Origin: Phytophthora quininea | Lineage: Eukaryota > Oomycota > Peronosporomycetes > Peronosporales > Peronosporaceae | Length of the DNA stretch: 64,000 nucleotides | Direction: 5' to 3' | NCBI GenBank assembly: GCA_011947345.1 | Contig: JAAVTG010000323.1 | Location: 186,001-250,000 of the forward strand | Part shown: positions 9,306-20,607 of the stretch, piece after piece | Position numbering within the stretch: the stretch's first letter is position 1 | Layout of the letters: the number at the start of each line of letters is the position of its first letter | The notes under the pieces: generated by a model | The model's input: the letters and a program-made list of their open reading frames with translations, nothing else | What the model was told of the DNA's origin: nothing | Database searches by the model: none | Made by a program: the position numbers and the translations under genes

Positions 9306-10727
9306 GCATCGGGTATCTACACCAGGAACTGTTCGCTTCAGCATGCAGACGCGGAGATGCGATCGAGACTCTAGCGGTCTTGCTGAAGTTGCTCGTGCCT
9401 AACTGGGAGGAAGCAGCAAAAGCTGCAGCTCGAAGTGGCCATCTTCGCATTCGTCAGTGGATGCTGACGGAGCCTCCAGACAAGACTGGGCCGTGGAAAG
9501 CCGATCTGAGGAATGTCTTCCACGAGGCCGTGGTGAATAATCGCATCGAAGTAGCGGAGTGGTTGCAGCGATGGAATAGTGCCGTAAGTGTTCCTTATAA
9601 TGAAATGGACATTGTAGCTGAGCGTGGGGGTCTCGAAATGGTAAAATGGCTAGTGAAGAATCGTCCTGAGCGCTCGTGGAGGCCATCTTGAAATTGTCAA
9701 GTGGTTGCAGGAGAATCACACTGAGGGTGTATGACGATGGCGATGGACTGTGCTGCCGGTCGTGGGCATTTCAAGTCGTACAATGACTCCACCAAAACAG
9801 ACACGAGGTGCACGACACAAGCGATGAAGTTCGCAGCTGCGAATGGCAATTTGGACATTGTTCGGTGGTTGCATGAAAATCGTTTTGAGGGTGATCAGAG
9901 TACGCTATAGATAACGCTGCAGACGCAGGCCATCTTGATGTGATCCGCTACTTGCACGAGCATCACGTCTCAAGGGGATCCGTAAAGGGATGTACAATGT
10001 CAGTTGGCATGGGCAATGAGAAGTTTTTCGATATTTGTGTGACAATGGGATAGCAGCGCGATATTCTAGTGCCTTCCGCAATGCTGTGGAGCAAAATTCT
10101 GAAGGTATTGTCCGAAGAAGAATCAATGGACAATTGCAGCCTTCCCTATAGATGCGGGGTTTATAGGTGCACCGAAGAGATCTTTACACCAGGAAGCCTC
10201 TTCCAGTCTACACGATCTCCCACCAACAAGGTAGCACTACGCAAGATTCAAGAAACCTTGCAGTGGCTGCACACCCGCGGATCTCGCAGGCGTGAGTCAG
10301 TTATGCTGGAGCTCGACTTGAAACGAGGCCACCGTTCTCTTATTCGTCTGTTCTTCGAAGGAAGGAGCAGCCAAGAGTACATCGAGTACATTCAAATCAC
10401 GCGACAGAGAAGATTTTGAGGTGACTGCTTGAAAATGGACTGATGCTCGAAGTTTACACGGCTCGACACCTCACTGAAAAACTTAGTTACGTTGAAGTGA
10501 TGTCGTGGCTTTCTGAAAGTGACCGCGTAGCGATTGTATGCGACGCACTGCAGAACACGACGATAAGCTGGACAGATGAATGTGTTCTGCGGTGTAGTTT
10601 CGGTAAACTGCGATTCGAGCAAGAAACCTCCGAAGCACTCATTTATGAAGCGCTCCGACACGCACTGGTAGAGTGCACAATGGCTTCCGACAATTACTAC
10701 AGCCACGAGCAAGTTGACATGAACTAG
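9306..10727 (+). pseudogene. Ankyrin-repeat gene, decayed
   Basis: Successive ankyrin-type helices appear across changing frames: AAKAAARSGHLRIRQWM, FHEAVVNNRIEVAEWLQRW, DIVAERGGLEMVKWLVKN, GGHLEIVKWLQEN, FAAANGNLDIVRWLHENR and AADAGHLDVIRYLHEHH. The spacing is about 30-35 residues. The later part (to about 10727) is less repeat-like, with several frames and stops. The style matches the very large ankyrin family of oomycetes. No start codon is convincing. It lies between the two elicitin copies. At least four frame breaks, so it is called broken as given. Confidence 0.7.
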
Positions 10728-10852
10728 CTAAGTCAAAACATCCTGGGAAATGAATTTATTATAAACGAATAGTTCTTAGCACCTAGTAACAACAAGGTAG
10801 ATCGCTTTGCGTCTCCTCATACATGGCCGAAGAAAGCAATATATCCACGCAC

Positions 10853-11416
10853 TTAGCACTGGATGGCGGTCTGAGTGGTAGTCTGGGTCACCGACGTCGT
10901 CGAGTTCGTCGTCGAGTTGGTCTTCGTGGCAGCAGGCGTAGCGGCAGGGGCCTCCGTGGGAGCGTGAGTCGTGGTCGGGGCAGCCGTCGTCGAAGCAGGC
11001 GCCGCGGTCGTCGCAGCAGGAGCAGCCGTCGTCGAAGCCGGGGCCTCCGTCGTGGGCGTCGACTCCGATGAGCACTTGGACGAGAAGCCGCTCGTCAGGC
11101 TGTGCACGTTCAGCACCAGGCCGCTCGTGGGCACCGTCAGGTCGCAGTCCGGCGGGCTGAGCGCCGCCACCGACTCGATCAGCGACTTGCAGTTGTCCGA
11201 CGCGCACATCTTGACGTACTGGGCGTCGTCGGGCAGCGACGTCGAGTACAGCAGACTGAAGCCCGAGTCGTCCGAGCAGCCCTGGAACGAGCTCAACGTG
11301 AGCACGCTGGCCAACGTCGAGTACGCGGTGGTCTGCTGCGACGACGAGCACGTGTCGGCGGCGACGGAGCCCACGACGGCGGCGGCGGCAACGAACAGGA
11401 CGGTCTTGGTGTTCAT
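10853..11416 (-). CDS. Elicitin-like secreted protein, copy B
   Basis: Same 187-residue protein as 8171-8734: signal peptide, six-cysteine elicitin domain, Thr/Ala-rich tail. The coding sequences appear identical. Its own core promoter is included in the duplicated block, so both copies should be transcribed unless position matters. Sequence upstream of 11659 is unrelated to that upstream of copy A, so distal control may differ. Confidence 0.92.
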   Translation of the reverse strand: MNTKTVLFVAAAAVVGSVAADTCSSSQQTTAYSTLASVLTLSSFQGCSDDSGFSLLYSTSLPDDAQYVKMCASDNCKSLIESVAALSPPDCDLTVPTSGLVLNVHSLTSGFSSKCSSESTPTTEAPASTTAAPAATTAAPASTTAAPTTTHAPTEAPAATPAATKTNSTTNSTTSVTQTTTQTAIQC

Positions 11417-11462
11417 GGTGATGGGTGGCGGTGGTGGGGTGGGGGGCTGTGTGGAGCAGAGC

Positions 11463-11479
11463 AAATTGGAGAATGAGGA
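11463..11479 (-). promoter_or_regulatory. Inr+FPR core promoter of elicitin copy B
   Basis: Identical to 8781-8797 and at the same distance from its ATG. Confidence 0.75.
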
Positions 11480-11659
11480 GCTGCAGCGACTCGCTTCCTG
11501 GTGTCCGTGGCGCTGTCTCGGACGGTGCTGGTACCGGTATCAGTATCAGAACAGGTTGGTGTTCGCAATGCGCAGGGTTCACGGTGTCCGTATCCGACGG
11601 AAACTGAAGCGGCGACTGGTGTTGCACATCGGTCATAGAGTGGGATGTGCAGGATACAC

Positions 11660-12012
11660 CGCACCTAATTTTGGGTTCTATCCAGTAAAATGGGGATAAT
11701 GTTGGTGCTCAGCCACCGAGATCAGATCTCTGACCCAGCTGAAGGATTTGTTCAAGTGATCTCCGTCTCATTCTTGCACGAAGGTCTGGCTGGGTTGGTG
11801 CGGGATTTGGTGCAAACGCCACAGGCAGAAATTCTCCTCAATGGATCCCTCTGATCGTCTTCCTGGGCTTCACTCCAGTCTCTACACACTTCACACAGTT
11901 CTGAAGTGCTCAAGGCAAATGGTATCACAGTGCACGTAGCTGACGACGAAAACAAAAGTGTAAGTCTCAGCGAGAAGTTATCGCTGTTAAATCGCAACTG
12001 GGCCAGGAGCGC
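11660..12012. other. Spacer, no gene seen
   Basis: A short minus-strand frame (11752-11997) lacks recognisable features. GAGATCAGATCT occurs here near 11719 and also just beyond elicitin copy A near 8998, which could be chance. Confidence 0.4.
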
Positions 12013-13975
12013 TCATTTCAGGAGGAAGTGAACTTCGCGAGGCACAGGGGAGCCAACAAACCCAAATATTTCCGCCAGAACATACAGGTCGAAGCCGTCG
12101 TGCTGTGAATGTTGCGCTGCTCCGCTTTTGGTTTTCTTCCTCACCGACAATTCCGCCGACAGACACATTGAATACAGGACGCTCAGAAAGCTGACGTTGC
12201 TCTCCAGCGAAGTCGAAACTTGGCCAATACGTCGTCCATGAAAGGCACCGAACCTCTCGGCATAAGAGGCGAACTCGACCGGAGCACATATTTCGAGGTA
12301 CTCCAATACGTGATTTGACTTTGCCACTAGGACTGAGAGGAACACGACCAAAATCTGAGCAACGATTCTCCTTTCAGTATAGTTCGAAGCGGTCAGACGA
12401 AGGCGCATCGAGCAAACACACTTGGAAATGGAATTGTTCGCATCACCCAAAGCCATCGCAAGAGCTGGCAGGTCGTTCCACTGAAACTGAAGCCGAGGAA
12501 TGGGTTGACCTCTAGCGTGAAACTCGCGGAAGTCAAACCACGCGTAATTATTGCCCCAGTGTTGCCACAATTCGCGCAGGTTCGGACAGCCCTGCACAAG
12601 CGTATTTTCGTTCATTTTCAAGGAAGGCGCATCAACCGTTAAATCCTTTAATGGCGACGCAAACGTTGCGAGAATACTTGCCATGCTAGTGAACTGGGAC
12701 GCAACAGCATGCTGAGGACACTTCAATGATATACCGGCGCTCCTGCCTTCAAACTGGCGTCTCTTTCATCATTTTCGCTTTGTGAGTATCCAAACAAGTT
12801 TTCTTCTGGGTGATTCGAATTCGCCACAGGGGCAAAATGCTGCATTTTATCGGCTTCCATGCTGATGATTTCAGCTAGCGTAAGGGATTCAACCGCCGAA
12901 AAGAGTCTCGACCTCTTGGAAGACACCGCATAAGCCAGCCATTTCCACCTATCGTCTCTGGATCTGTTGCAAGCAACAAACTCCAAGTCTAGACGAACAT
13001 TTGTGGTTGTTTGGCAGAGTGTCATCGCCGAACACATCGCTTCAAAATCGATGTCTGTCATATTTGACAGACGTAGGTGGAGGAACCCAGCTGAAGTGGG
13101 GATCAAAAAGACCTACCTACTGCGGAGTAATATCTCGTGCTCGCTAGATCGGCACTGCGCCGAGTCCTGTCAAACATAGCGACTACAAGTTGTCGGAATC
13201 CCATTGTCGAATCCTTGGCGCTTTCTAGTTCCAGCGCTAGATACGAAAACCACATAATGTCCTCAAGCAAATACTCCAACACTGTGGCTAGTTCTCGAAC
13301 ACTGACTTTCCCACGCATCGCAGGTAGATCTGCCACCATCGGTTCCAGCACAAACGTACAGCGCAGCGATCCCGTCGGCAAGGCGTCATCATCTGCAGTC
13401 TCTTGATATTTCGCCCATTGGTTGCGAATCGCGCCTTCTGTAGCGTGAACGCTCGTTAGGGTGTCCAGACTCATGTGTTGGGAGCCAACGCTAACTCGAA
13501 CTGGAATGCGGAAGTCTACACCAGTCGTAGAGCGCTGTCGTCTTGAATCTCAGGATGTTATAACTGCTATTGTGCTTTGGTAGCCCCTGGTTGGGCTGAT
13601 GCGCTGGTTGCCGCCACAGGACTGGATGAGCTCCGTTTGAACGTTTTCACCGAAGTGCAGCACGCAGCACGGCAGCTCTGTGCCTTGGGTGGGAGCGGGC
13701 TCTTCGCAGAACTGGGTCATGACGAATTTCCAGGCTGGAAAGTCAATCTGAGCCACAGCAGACAACAAAGCTAGCCCCTCCCGCATCACTCGGCATTGTT
13801 AGCATTTGCCTTCCTGCGTAGAGTAGTCAGTCACCAAGTGTAGGAAACAGTCAGTGGCTCTTGGCAGGAATTCCTCCTCGTTTTTGCGAGAGACGTCCCA
13901 GTCGAGGCGTCCGAACTTCAGTTGGTAACGTAGGTAGACGCACCAGGGCAGCAGGAGCTCCCACGTGCGCTCCAT
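12013..13975 (-). pseudogene. Unknown ~700-aa oomycete family, copy 1
   Basis: N-terminus at 13975 (MERTWELLLPWC...GRLDWD). Then follow the shared landmarks: ALLSAVAQIDFPAWKFVM, LRCTFVLEPMVADL, FSYLALELES..FRQLVVAMFD, LHLRLSNMTDIDFEAMCSAM, GCPNLRELWQHWG and a C-terminal YVLAEIFGFVGSPVPREVHF at the stop at 12013. The landmarks look like irregular leucine-rich/RNI-like helices with an F-box-like C-terminal helix, but I recognise no named family. No signal peptide. The 'DDGNS.WVN..PGLG' segment found in other copies is missing near 12726, an internal deletion. Four frames are needed. Divergent with copy 2 (168 bp between starts). Confidence 0.65.
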
Positions 13976-14143
13976 GACGAGATCGAGGGAGGCGAATCCG
14001 GATTTATATGCAGTTAGCCATAGTGGAATCAAGTGATAAGTAGTTGAAGTCAATCACCCAATCACAGGTCAGCATCCCATTACACTTGATGTGGTTATTA
14101 CCAACTGCGACGGCCAGTATCGAAAATCACCCAGAAGTGCTCG

Positions 14144-16247
14144 ATGGACTGCATCCCTTCGTTGGACCGGAAATGGGGCTTCCTTCACCGCTGGTGCGTG
14201 GCCTTGCGTGGGCGACTAAAGTTCAGACCCCTTGACTGGGACGTCACTAAGGAGAACGACGACACATTCCCCCGACGCCGCCGAATACCTACACGTAACC
14301 TCAGACTCCAAAGGACTGGCGTAACTGTCTGTCGTGGCTCACGTCAGTTTCCACAGTTGGCAGTACATAATGACCGCGTACTGCAGAGAGCTCGTCCACG
14401 ACGCCACAGAGCCTCCGAGCTACCTTCTCCACTTGGGAGACAAAGTTCAGACCGAACTCATCCAGTTTTGCGGGTTTAACCAACATAGCAACGTCAGCGC
14501 TGGGTACCAGCGTGCAATGACAATAATTGCGAGTTTAGACTCAAGATTCCACCAGGTCGAGATCCAAATCCCAGTGCGAGTCAACTTTGGTGGTCAATAC
14601 CGAAGCTTGGCATTTCTTGCCAGTATTCACGCGGCCGAAGTCGCAATTCAAAAGAGTGGACGAAACATCAAGCTCTTGAAAGTGAGGGGATATTCTGCCG
14701 CCATCGCTGCGATGCACTTTCGTGTTAGAGCCGATGGTGGTCGATTTGATTTCAGCGCGAGGAGACTTCAGTATTCGAGAACTTGCCACCATGGTGGACT
14801 ATTTGGTCCAGGAGAATGTGCGATTTTCGTATCTCGCATTGCACATCAAGAGCGAGAAGAACGCAACGACGGCATTTCGACAACTCGTGACCGCACTGTT
14901 TGACAATCACCGTCGCAATCCAGACCGAGCAAATACGAGGTACTACTCCGCGGCAGGTAATGCGTTGGCACTTCAGCTGGACTCCCTGCACCTACGCCTA
15001 TCGAACATTTTAGACGCGGACTTTAAGGCTCTCTGTTCCGCAATGGCGTTCTGCCAAACCACCCGAACGCTTCAATTGGACTTCGACTTTGAATTCTCCA
15101 ACAGGGAGTGATCTGGAGATGGCTTGCTTATGGCATTTGCTCCAAAACTTCGCGCCGCTGTTCGGTGATTGCTTCTGTTACGCTGAAAGGGATGTCCAGC
15201 ATGAAGACGAATGAAACGCAAAATTTCGTTTGGTGGCATCTTCTAGCCACCCCGAAGAAGCTTTGTGCGGATTCTGCCGCAGTCGAAATGACGAGGAAGA
15301 TGTGGCCGTGAAGACAAATGCGATTTATCGTCGAAACGGCAACATGACACAATTTTTCCAGGTGGGGTAACGCAGTTGCGATGAAGGTAAGCTCTCCAGT
15401 CTATCCAGCTCGAACGTTCGGCGATAATAGTAGCAGCGAGTGGGTAAATGTCCTCATTCCAAGCCTTGGCTACTGCTTATTGCAGCGCTTTGATTTAGTG
15501 TTGGACGGGGCCAATCCTTTCGAGTCTCAAGGGTGTAACCTGTTCTCCCTCAACCTCGGATAGCGACCTCGCGATACTCAAAGTGATCTCCAGGGTTTTT
15601 CGAATTTTCTCCGTGCTATTGGACCGCCCCTAAAGGTGCTCACGTTCGACTCTCCTTCATTTAAAGTAAGCGAAAGCATGGTCGTTCGAGCATGCCCCAA
15701 TTTGCAAACCCTGTGGCAACGCTGGGGCTCGAACTATGTGTGCTTTGGCTTCAGCGAATTCCACACCAGGAAACTCCCTCTTCCGTGGATTAACTTTCAG
15801 TGGACTGACTTAGCTGGTCTTGCTCTATCCTTGAGCGATATGAACAACCCTGCAGTACAGTCTGTTCGTTCGCTGAGTATTCAGGTGAACCCTCCCAGGA
15901 ACACCGACACAAGAATCGTCGAGGCCGTCTTAAACGCTTTTATCTCAATGCTGGAGAACAACAACGCGTTGGCCTCCATCCGCATAACTGCACCACTCGA
16001 GTTCAATTATTACAACGAAATCTTCCTCGCCTACCACAACAAGAAGATTGAACAAACTTTGGTTCCGATAGAAGCCATGCTCGCCTTCATGAGTGTCTTG
16101 TCCTCAAAACCTGCAATTCGAGCGAGAAAGAGGGCCAGACACAAACCCGAACCGTGTCGATGTGGCTTCGACCAGTACGTCATGTCCAAGATATTTGATT
16201 TTGCCACCACTACCGTGGTTCGCAAAGTCTATTTCGTCGCGAGGTGA
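14144..16247 (+). pseudogene. Unknown family, copy 2
   Basis: Starts MDCIPSLDRKWGFLHRWC and shows the family order: AHVSFHSWQYIM, PSYLLHLGDKVQTELIQFC, LEPMVVDLISARGDFSIREL, LHLRLSNILDADFKALCSAM, YPARTFGDNSSSEWVNVLIP, ACPNLQTLWQRWGSNYVCF and the C-terminal CGFDQYVMSKIFDFATTTVV before the TGA at 16245-16247. The longest unbroken part is the last 203 residues. At least five frame changes. The R/K-rich stretch before the C-terminal motif (RARKRARHK) could be a nuclear signal. Tail-to-tail with copy 3, 97 bp apart. Confidence 0.7.
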
Positions 16248-16344
16248 GTGCTAGTTTTCCTTTTCGCGGTGGATTGCGACAACTACGGCATCAGTATTAC
16301 TGTATCTTCGCTTCAACCAGCTAAGCCCGCTAACACGATGATCC

Positions 16345-18245
16345 TCAGTATTCCGTCTCATAGTCAAACCAGACGTTTTTGAAATACACTTGCCGAAACA
16401 CGGGGAACGCTGCAAACTCGAAAATGATTGACACCACATTCGGATCGAAGTTGTTGAGCACCAAGTGGGTTTCAGGCGACTTGCTGCTTTGATTCCGGTT
16501 CGCTTGCAACCCTGATGCTGATAGAACATTCAGGAGCGCGATTTTTCTCGACAGTGGAAGCGCATTTCGTGTGTGGTGCTGGTGGTAAACTTTGAATCTT
16601 TTCTTGAATCCCTGGCATTTTCTGTGTACGATCAGCCGGAGATATTCCAAGTGTTGGTTCAATTCCAACATTTCGAGAAGTGCTTCCGAGTACGTATCCA
16701 TCAAGGGCGAGTACATCGTGAAATAGTTGTCAGCTATATTCTTCATTTCTAAATGCAGCGATCTAACCCACTTGGAAACTGGATTAGCTGGATCGCTCAA
16801 CTTCCTTCCAAGGAGAGAAACCTAGTCCCATTCGAATCGTAAGTCCGAAAGAAGCTCGTGTTTTGCATGACATTCACTAAAATCGAAGTGCACTTTGATA
16901 AGGCCGCGATGTCGATAATATTCGTCCAAATTGGGGGCAGCACCACAAGATTTCGTTTTCGTCCAGCTCCAGCTTTTGAGCATCACGCGTTAGGGACTTC
17001 AGTGAGCCCCGAACAGTTGTAAGAAACTGTGGTAGTCCATCCAACGTTGCCATCTCGACGTAATTGGAAATGACCAGAGTGACCGAGTCAAGCCACTCAA
17101 TCTATCGGGTAGCAAAATAAATTCATCAACTTCCACATCGATAAGCCAGACAAGACACCGACCCAGACCTGCAAGCATCACGTTGTCCCAGACACTACTA
17201 TCATCGTCACTGAAAATTCGCACAGTGTGTCGGCCAGTGTTCAAGGAATAGAGTCCTCGAGTGGTTCAGTTCCATTCGTTCGTAGGTGACGATAATTTGG
17301 CGCACATTTTCTCAATGTCGCGCTTGCTTCATCATGTGAACCCCACGAACACTCAAACATAAATTCTTCTGAACGGTCCAAATCCACCACAGCAGTAACG
17401 CCGTGAATGTCACTCAAAGTCACACTGCGGAAATTCAGCTTGAGGGACTCAAAAGCCGAGCATTCGCTTGCTCACTTCGAGAAAATAACAGACGCGAAAA
17501 CCACACGTTCCTGCCCACCAACCGGTGCAGCAGTGACGCTGTGTCTCCAATGGGGATCCTTTTATCCGATTGCAAGTGCAAATAAGGGAGAGTGCTAGTC
17601 GCATATATGATCATGGGATCCATGACGAAAGTGTATCTTAGCGACGTAGCCCGCACGTTTTGCTCGTCATGACTCTGCTCAAACCTTCGCCGCTCTTTGC
17701 GAACAGCATTTCGGCTACGTGGATTTCTGACAGCGCAGCAAGGCGACCACCCTCTTCGGAATCGTTTTTGACTCGAATCGGAACTTGGATATCCATGTCG
17801 GACTCTTGCAAGTGATGTCGCTTATCCAAGCTGCGATTTTCTTCATCGCACAACGAAATTCCGAACTGGGGTTGTCGTGTTGATCGGTTCCAAAACCTTG
17901 GGTGATATCTTGCTTGATGTCGACTCCTAGCTGCACATAGCACGGAAGCCCCGCTCGAACAAAATCGTCGGCGTTCTCGTACGTATCCTTCATCATTGTT
18001 TTCGCCATTAGAAACCTCCACGCCTCGAAATTCACATGGGGAATTGTGGACAGCAAGGCCAGAGCTACAGGAGGTTCTTTGAGTTATTTGCTAAGATTGC
18101 GAGGTGGACAACAACGGGTGGCGGCAATATCGACAGAACTACCGGTAGTACCAATACGATGTGAGTCAGAATTGAAGCGGGTGTAGTAGGAGTACCAAAG
18201 CAGTATGGCTGTCCAGTCGCGCTCTACTTCTTCAGAAATCGGCAT
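16345..18245 (-). pseudogene. Unknown family, copy 3
   Basis: Begins MPISEEVERDWTAILLWYSY. Later landmarks are IPHVNFEAWRFLMAK, FVMDPMI, NVWFSRLLFS, VRIFSDDDSSVWDNVMLAGLGRCLV and the C-terminal LNNFDPNVVSIIFEFAAFPV. It is in at least six frames, and the CSAM region is not visible, so this is one of the most decayed copies. Divergent with copy 4; the starts are only 98 bp apart. Confidence 0.65.
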
Positions 18246-18342
18246 ACCTTCCGACTGTCGTAAAAGTAAAAGTCTACATCCATCACTGAAGTCAACATCC
18301 ATCACTTCAATTTACTTTTTCAAAAGAGAAATCATTCTGCTG

Positions 18343-20511
18343 ATGAGTAGCATGGACAGCAAATGGGGGTTCTTACAGCCTTGGTGCATCACTTTATTGC
18401 ACAGAATGAAGGTTACACGTCTCGACTGGGATGCCACGAAAGAAACCAGAAGGGGTTCCAGCCCAATTCTACTCGTTATCTTCACGTGACCCCAACTTAT
18501 CAAGCACACCAAGTTAAATATCGGGAGGTGTTGGCCTTGTTGTCTGCTGTGGCTCACGTCGATCTTGCTGGCTGGAAATATGTGATGAAAAACTTTGCGG
18601 GGAATCAGTAGAGAAAATCTCTGAGCTTCCTTGTTACTTGCTTCATTTAGGAGACAATGTCCAAGCGGAGCTGATTGACTTGTGCGGTGTCAGTCAACGT
18701 AGTTACGTCACTGAAGAGTATCAAACTGCAATGGCGATGATTGCGAGCTTGGATACAAGAACTTCAAGATTACACAATGGAACGACTGGAGAGGACGTTC
18801 AAGTGCCAGTGAGAGTCAAGTTTGATTCTCAGCACCGCAATTTGTCGTTGCTACACAGTATTCACGCCGCGGAAACCGCCATTCGAAAGGAGTGGACAGA
18901 CTACGAAGAGAATACCGATACATTAGCAGGTTCGCTTAGGTGTACGTTTGTGATGGAGCCTATGGTTGCAGATTTGACAGAAACGCGAGGGGATTTTCGG
19001 GAGATCTCAACGACTCTGGTCCATTTAATTCAAGAGAATGTTTGGTTTTCGCACCTCACAGTGCCCATCAGAAGTGGAAAGAAGTCAGCGATGCAGTTTC
19101 GACAGCTCATGACTGCCCTCTTCGACACAACGCGCCGAAATCCAAATCAAGCGAACACGAGATATTATTGCGGTGAGACGAAGAGATCGACACTGCAAAT
19201 TGGCGTTCTCCACTTACGTGTATCCGATATCTCAAACATGGAAGTGGAAGCGATGTGCTCGGCGATGGCGTTCTGCCAAACAACGAGGTCACTTCGTATG
19301 GAATTTCCATTAAATATCTCCAGTAGCGGACCGATTTGGAGATTTCTGGCGTACGGAGTCTTTTCGAAAACATCTCGTCAGTATTCATCTATTGGAGCTC
19401 TAACGCTGTCGGGGATAGGAAGTATGAATTCTTGCTCCCTACAAAAGTTTGCACTCGTGGCGTCCTCTCTCCACCCGGAAGAAGACTTGTGCGAATACGA
19501 TCGCCATCGGATGGACGAGAAGATTGCGACCATAAAGGCAAATGCTCCACTTTATCGTCGAAGTGGCGTGACGACACAAACTTTTCCCGGAGGCAAAGAC
19601 GCAGGCGCGATGACGTTTTGTTCTCGAATATTCCCCGTGCGAACTTTCGATGATAATGGGAACAGCCTGTGGATGAATGCGCTCGTTCCGGGACTAGGCT
19701 CCTGCTTAGTGCAGCGTTCTGATGTTTTGTTTGATGGTGGTACAGGTAACGCTGAGGATTCAAGTGGCTGTGACTTGGTATCTCTCAAGCTCATTTTCCC
19801 ATCGCGCGCGATTGGAGCTAACGATTTCTCTGGCATGACGCTCTTTCTTGACGCTATCGGACCGTCGCTAAAGTTTTTACACTGGACGCTCCTGTATTGA
19901 ATTTGGAGTACAATACGATCCTGAAACACTGCCCCAATCTGCACACGCTGCGACGGGCATGGGGTTCCAACATCTTGTGCTTTGATTTCCACGAGTTTCA
20001 CGCCAAGAGACAGCCACTTCCTCAGTTTCACTTCCAGTACGACGACTTTTCTGCTATTACTGCGGCCTTGGGTGATGTCAACAGTCTCATTGCAAAATGT
20101 GTTCGTTTGTTGCGGATCCACTTGAATCCTCACAGCCACGGAAGAAACAACGATGGGATTTTGAACACTCTTCTCTCGATGCTGACGAACAACCGCATTT
20201 TGGAGCACCTTGAAGTAATTGTGCCACCTGCGTATTTATCCTACCGTGATAGATTCAACGCTCACCACAAGAAAGTTATCGGCCAAGCGCCCGCTCCGAT
20301 GAAAGTCAAGTTGAGCTTGCTCAGTGGCATGCAGTCGACGCACTTACTGCCAAACAGTCCAATGAGAAAGAAGACGAGAGGAGACACGTCCAAGTTGAAC
20401 GTGGCTCGCTGTGGCTTCGACCGATTCGTGGTATCGAACATTTTGGAGTTTGCTGCCTCGCCAGTGGTTCGCAAAGTCTACCTCCGTGCGCAACAACAAG
20501 GTTATAGCTGA
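18343..20511 (+). CDS. Unknown family, copy 4 (best-preserved member)
   Basis: About 720 residues if three one-base frame breaks are ignored; two lie at G4 runs near 18460 and 18600 and one at a T5 run near 19875. Order: MDSKWGFLQPWC; AHVDLAGWKYVMKNF; LPCYLLHLGDNVQAELI; SLRCTFVMEPMVADL; NVWFSHLTVPI..FRQLMTALFD; LHLRVSDISNMEVEAMCSAM; VRTFDDNGNSLWMNALVPGLG; HCPNLHTLRRAWGSN; KCVRLLRIHLNP; CGFDRFVVSNILEFAASPVV. No signal peptide or membrane helix. Regular 'xLxLx' strand-like segments suggest a repeat solenoid. The main unbroken frame is 18638-19900 (420 residues). An imperfect Inr-like CATCACTTCAATTT lies near 18299-18312. Function unknown; I suspect an intact gene obscured by base-calling errors. 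Confidence 0.65.
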
Positions 20512-20607
20512 AGTTAATACTCGCTGGCCAATCACATAGCATTTTTTCACTTGGTGAAGATTTACTCTACTGCAGCTTTTTTCAATTCACTTTCGAGTTG
20601 AGCCAAA

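Larger units (their letters stand above)
10818..11659. repeat. Elicitin duplication, copy B (842 bp)
   Basis: Direct repeat of 8136-8977. Sequence outside the block differs on both sides. I saw no short duplication or inverted end that would mark a transposon. Confidence 0.93.
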
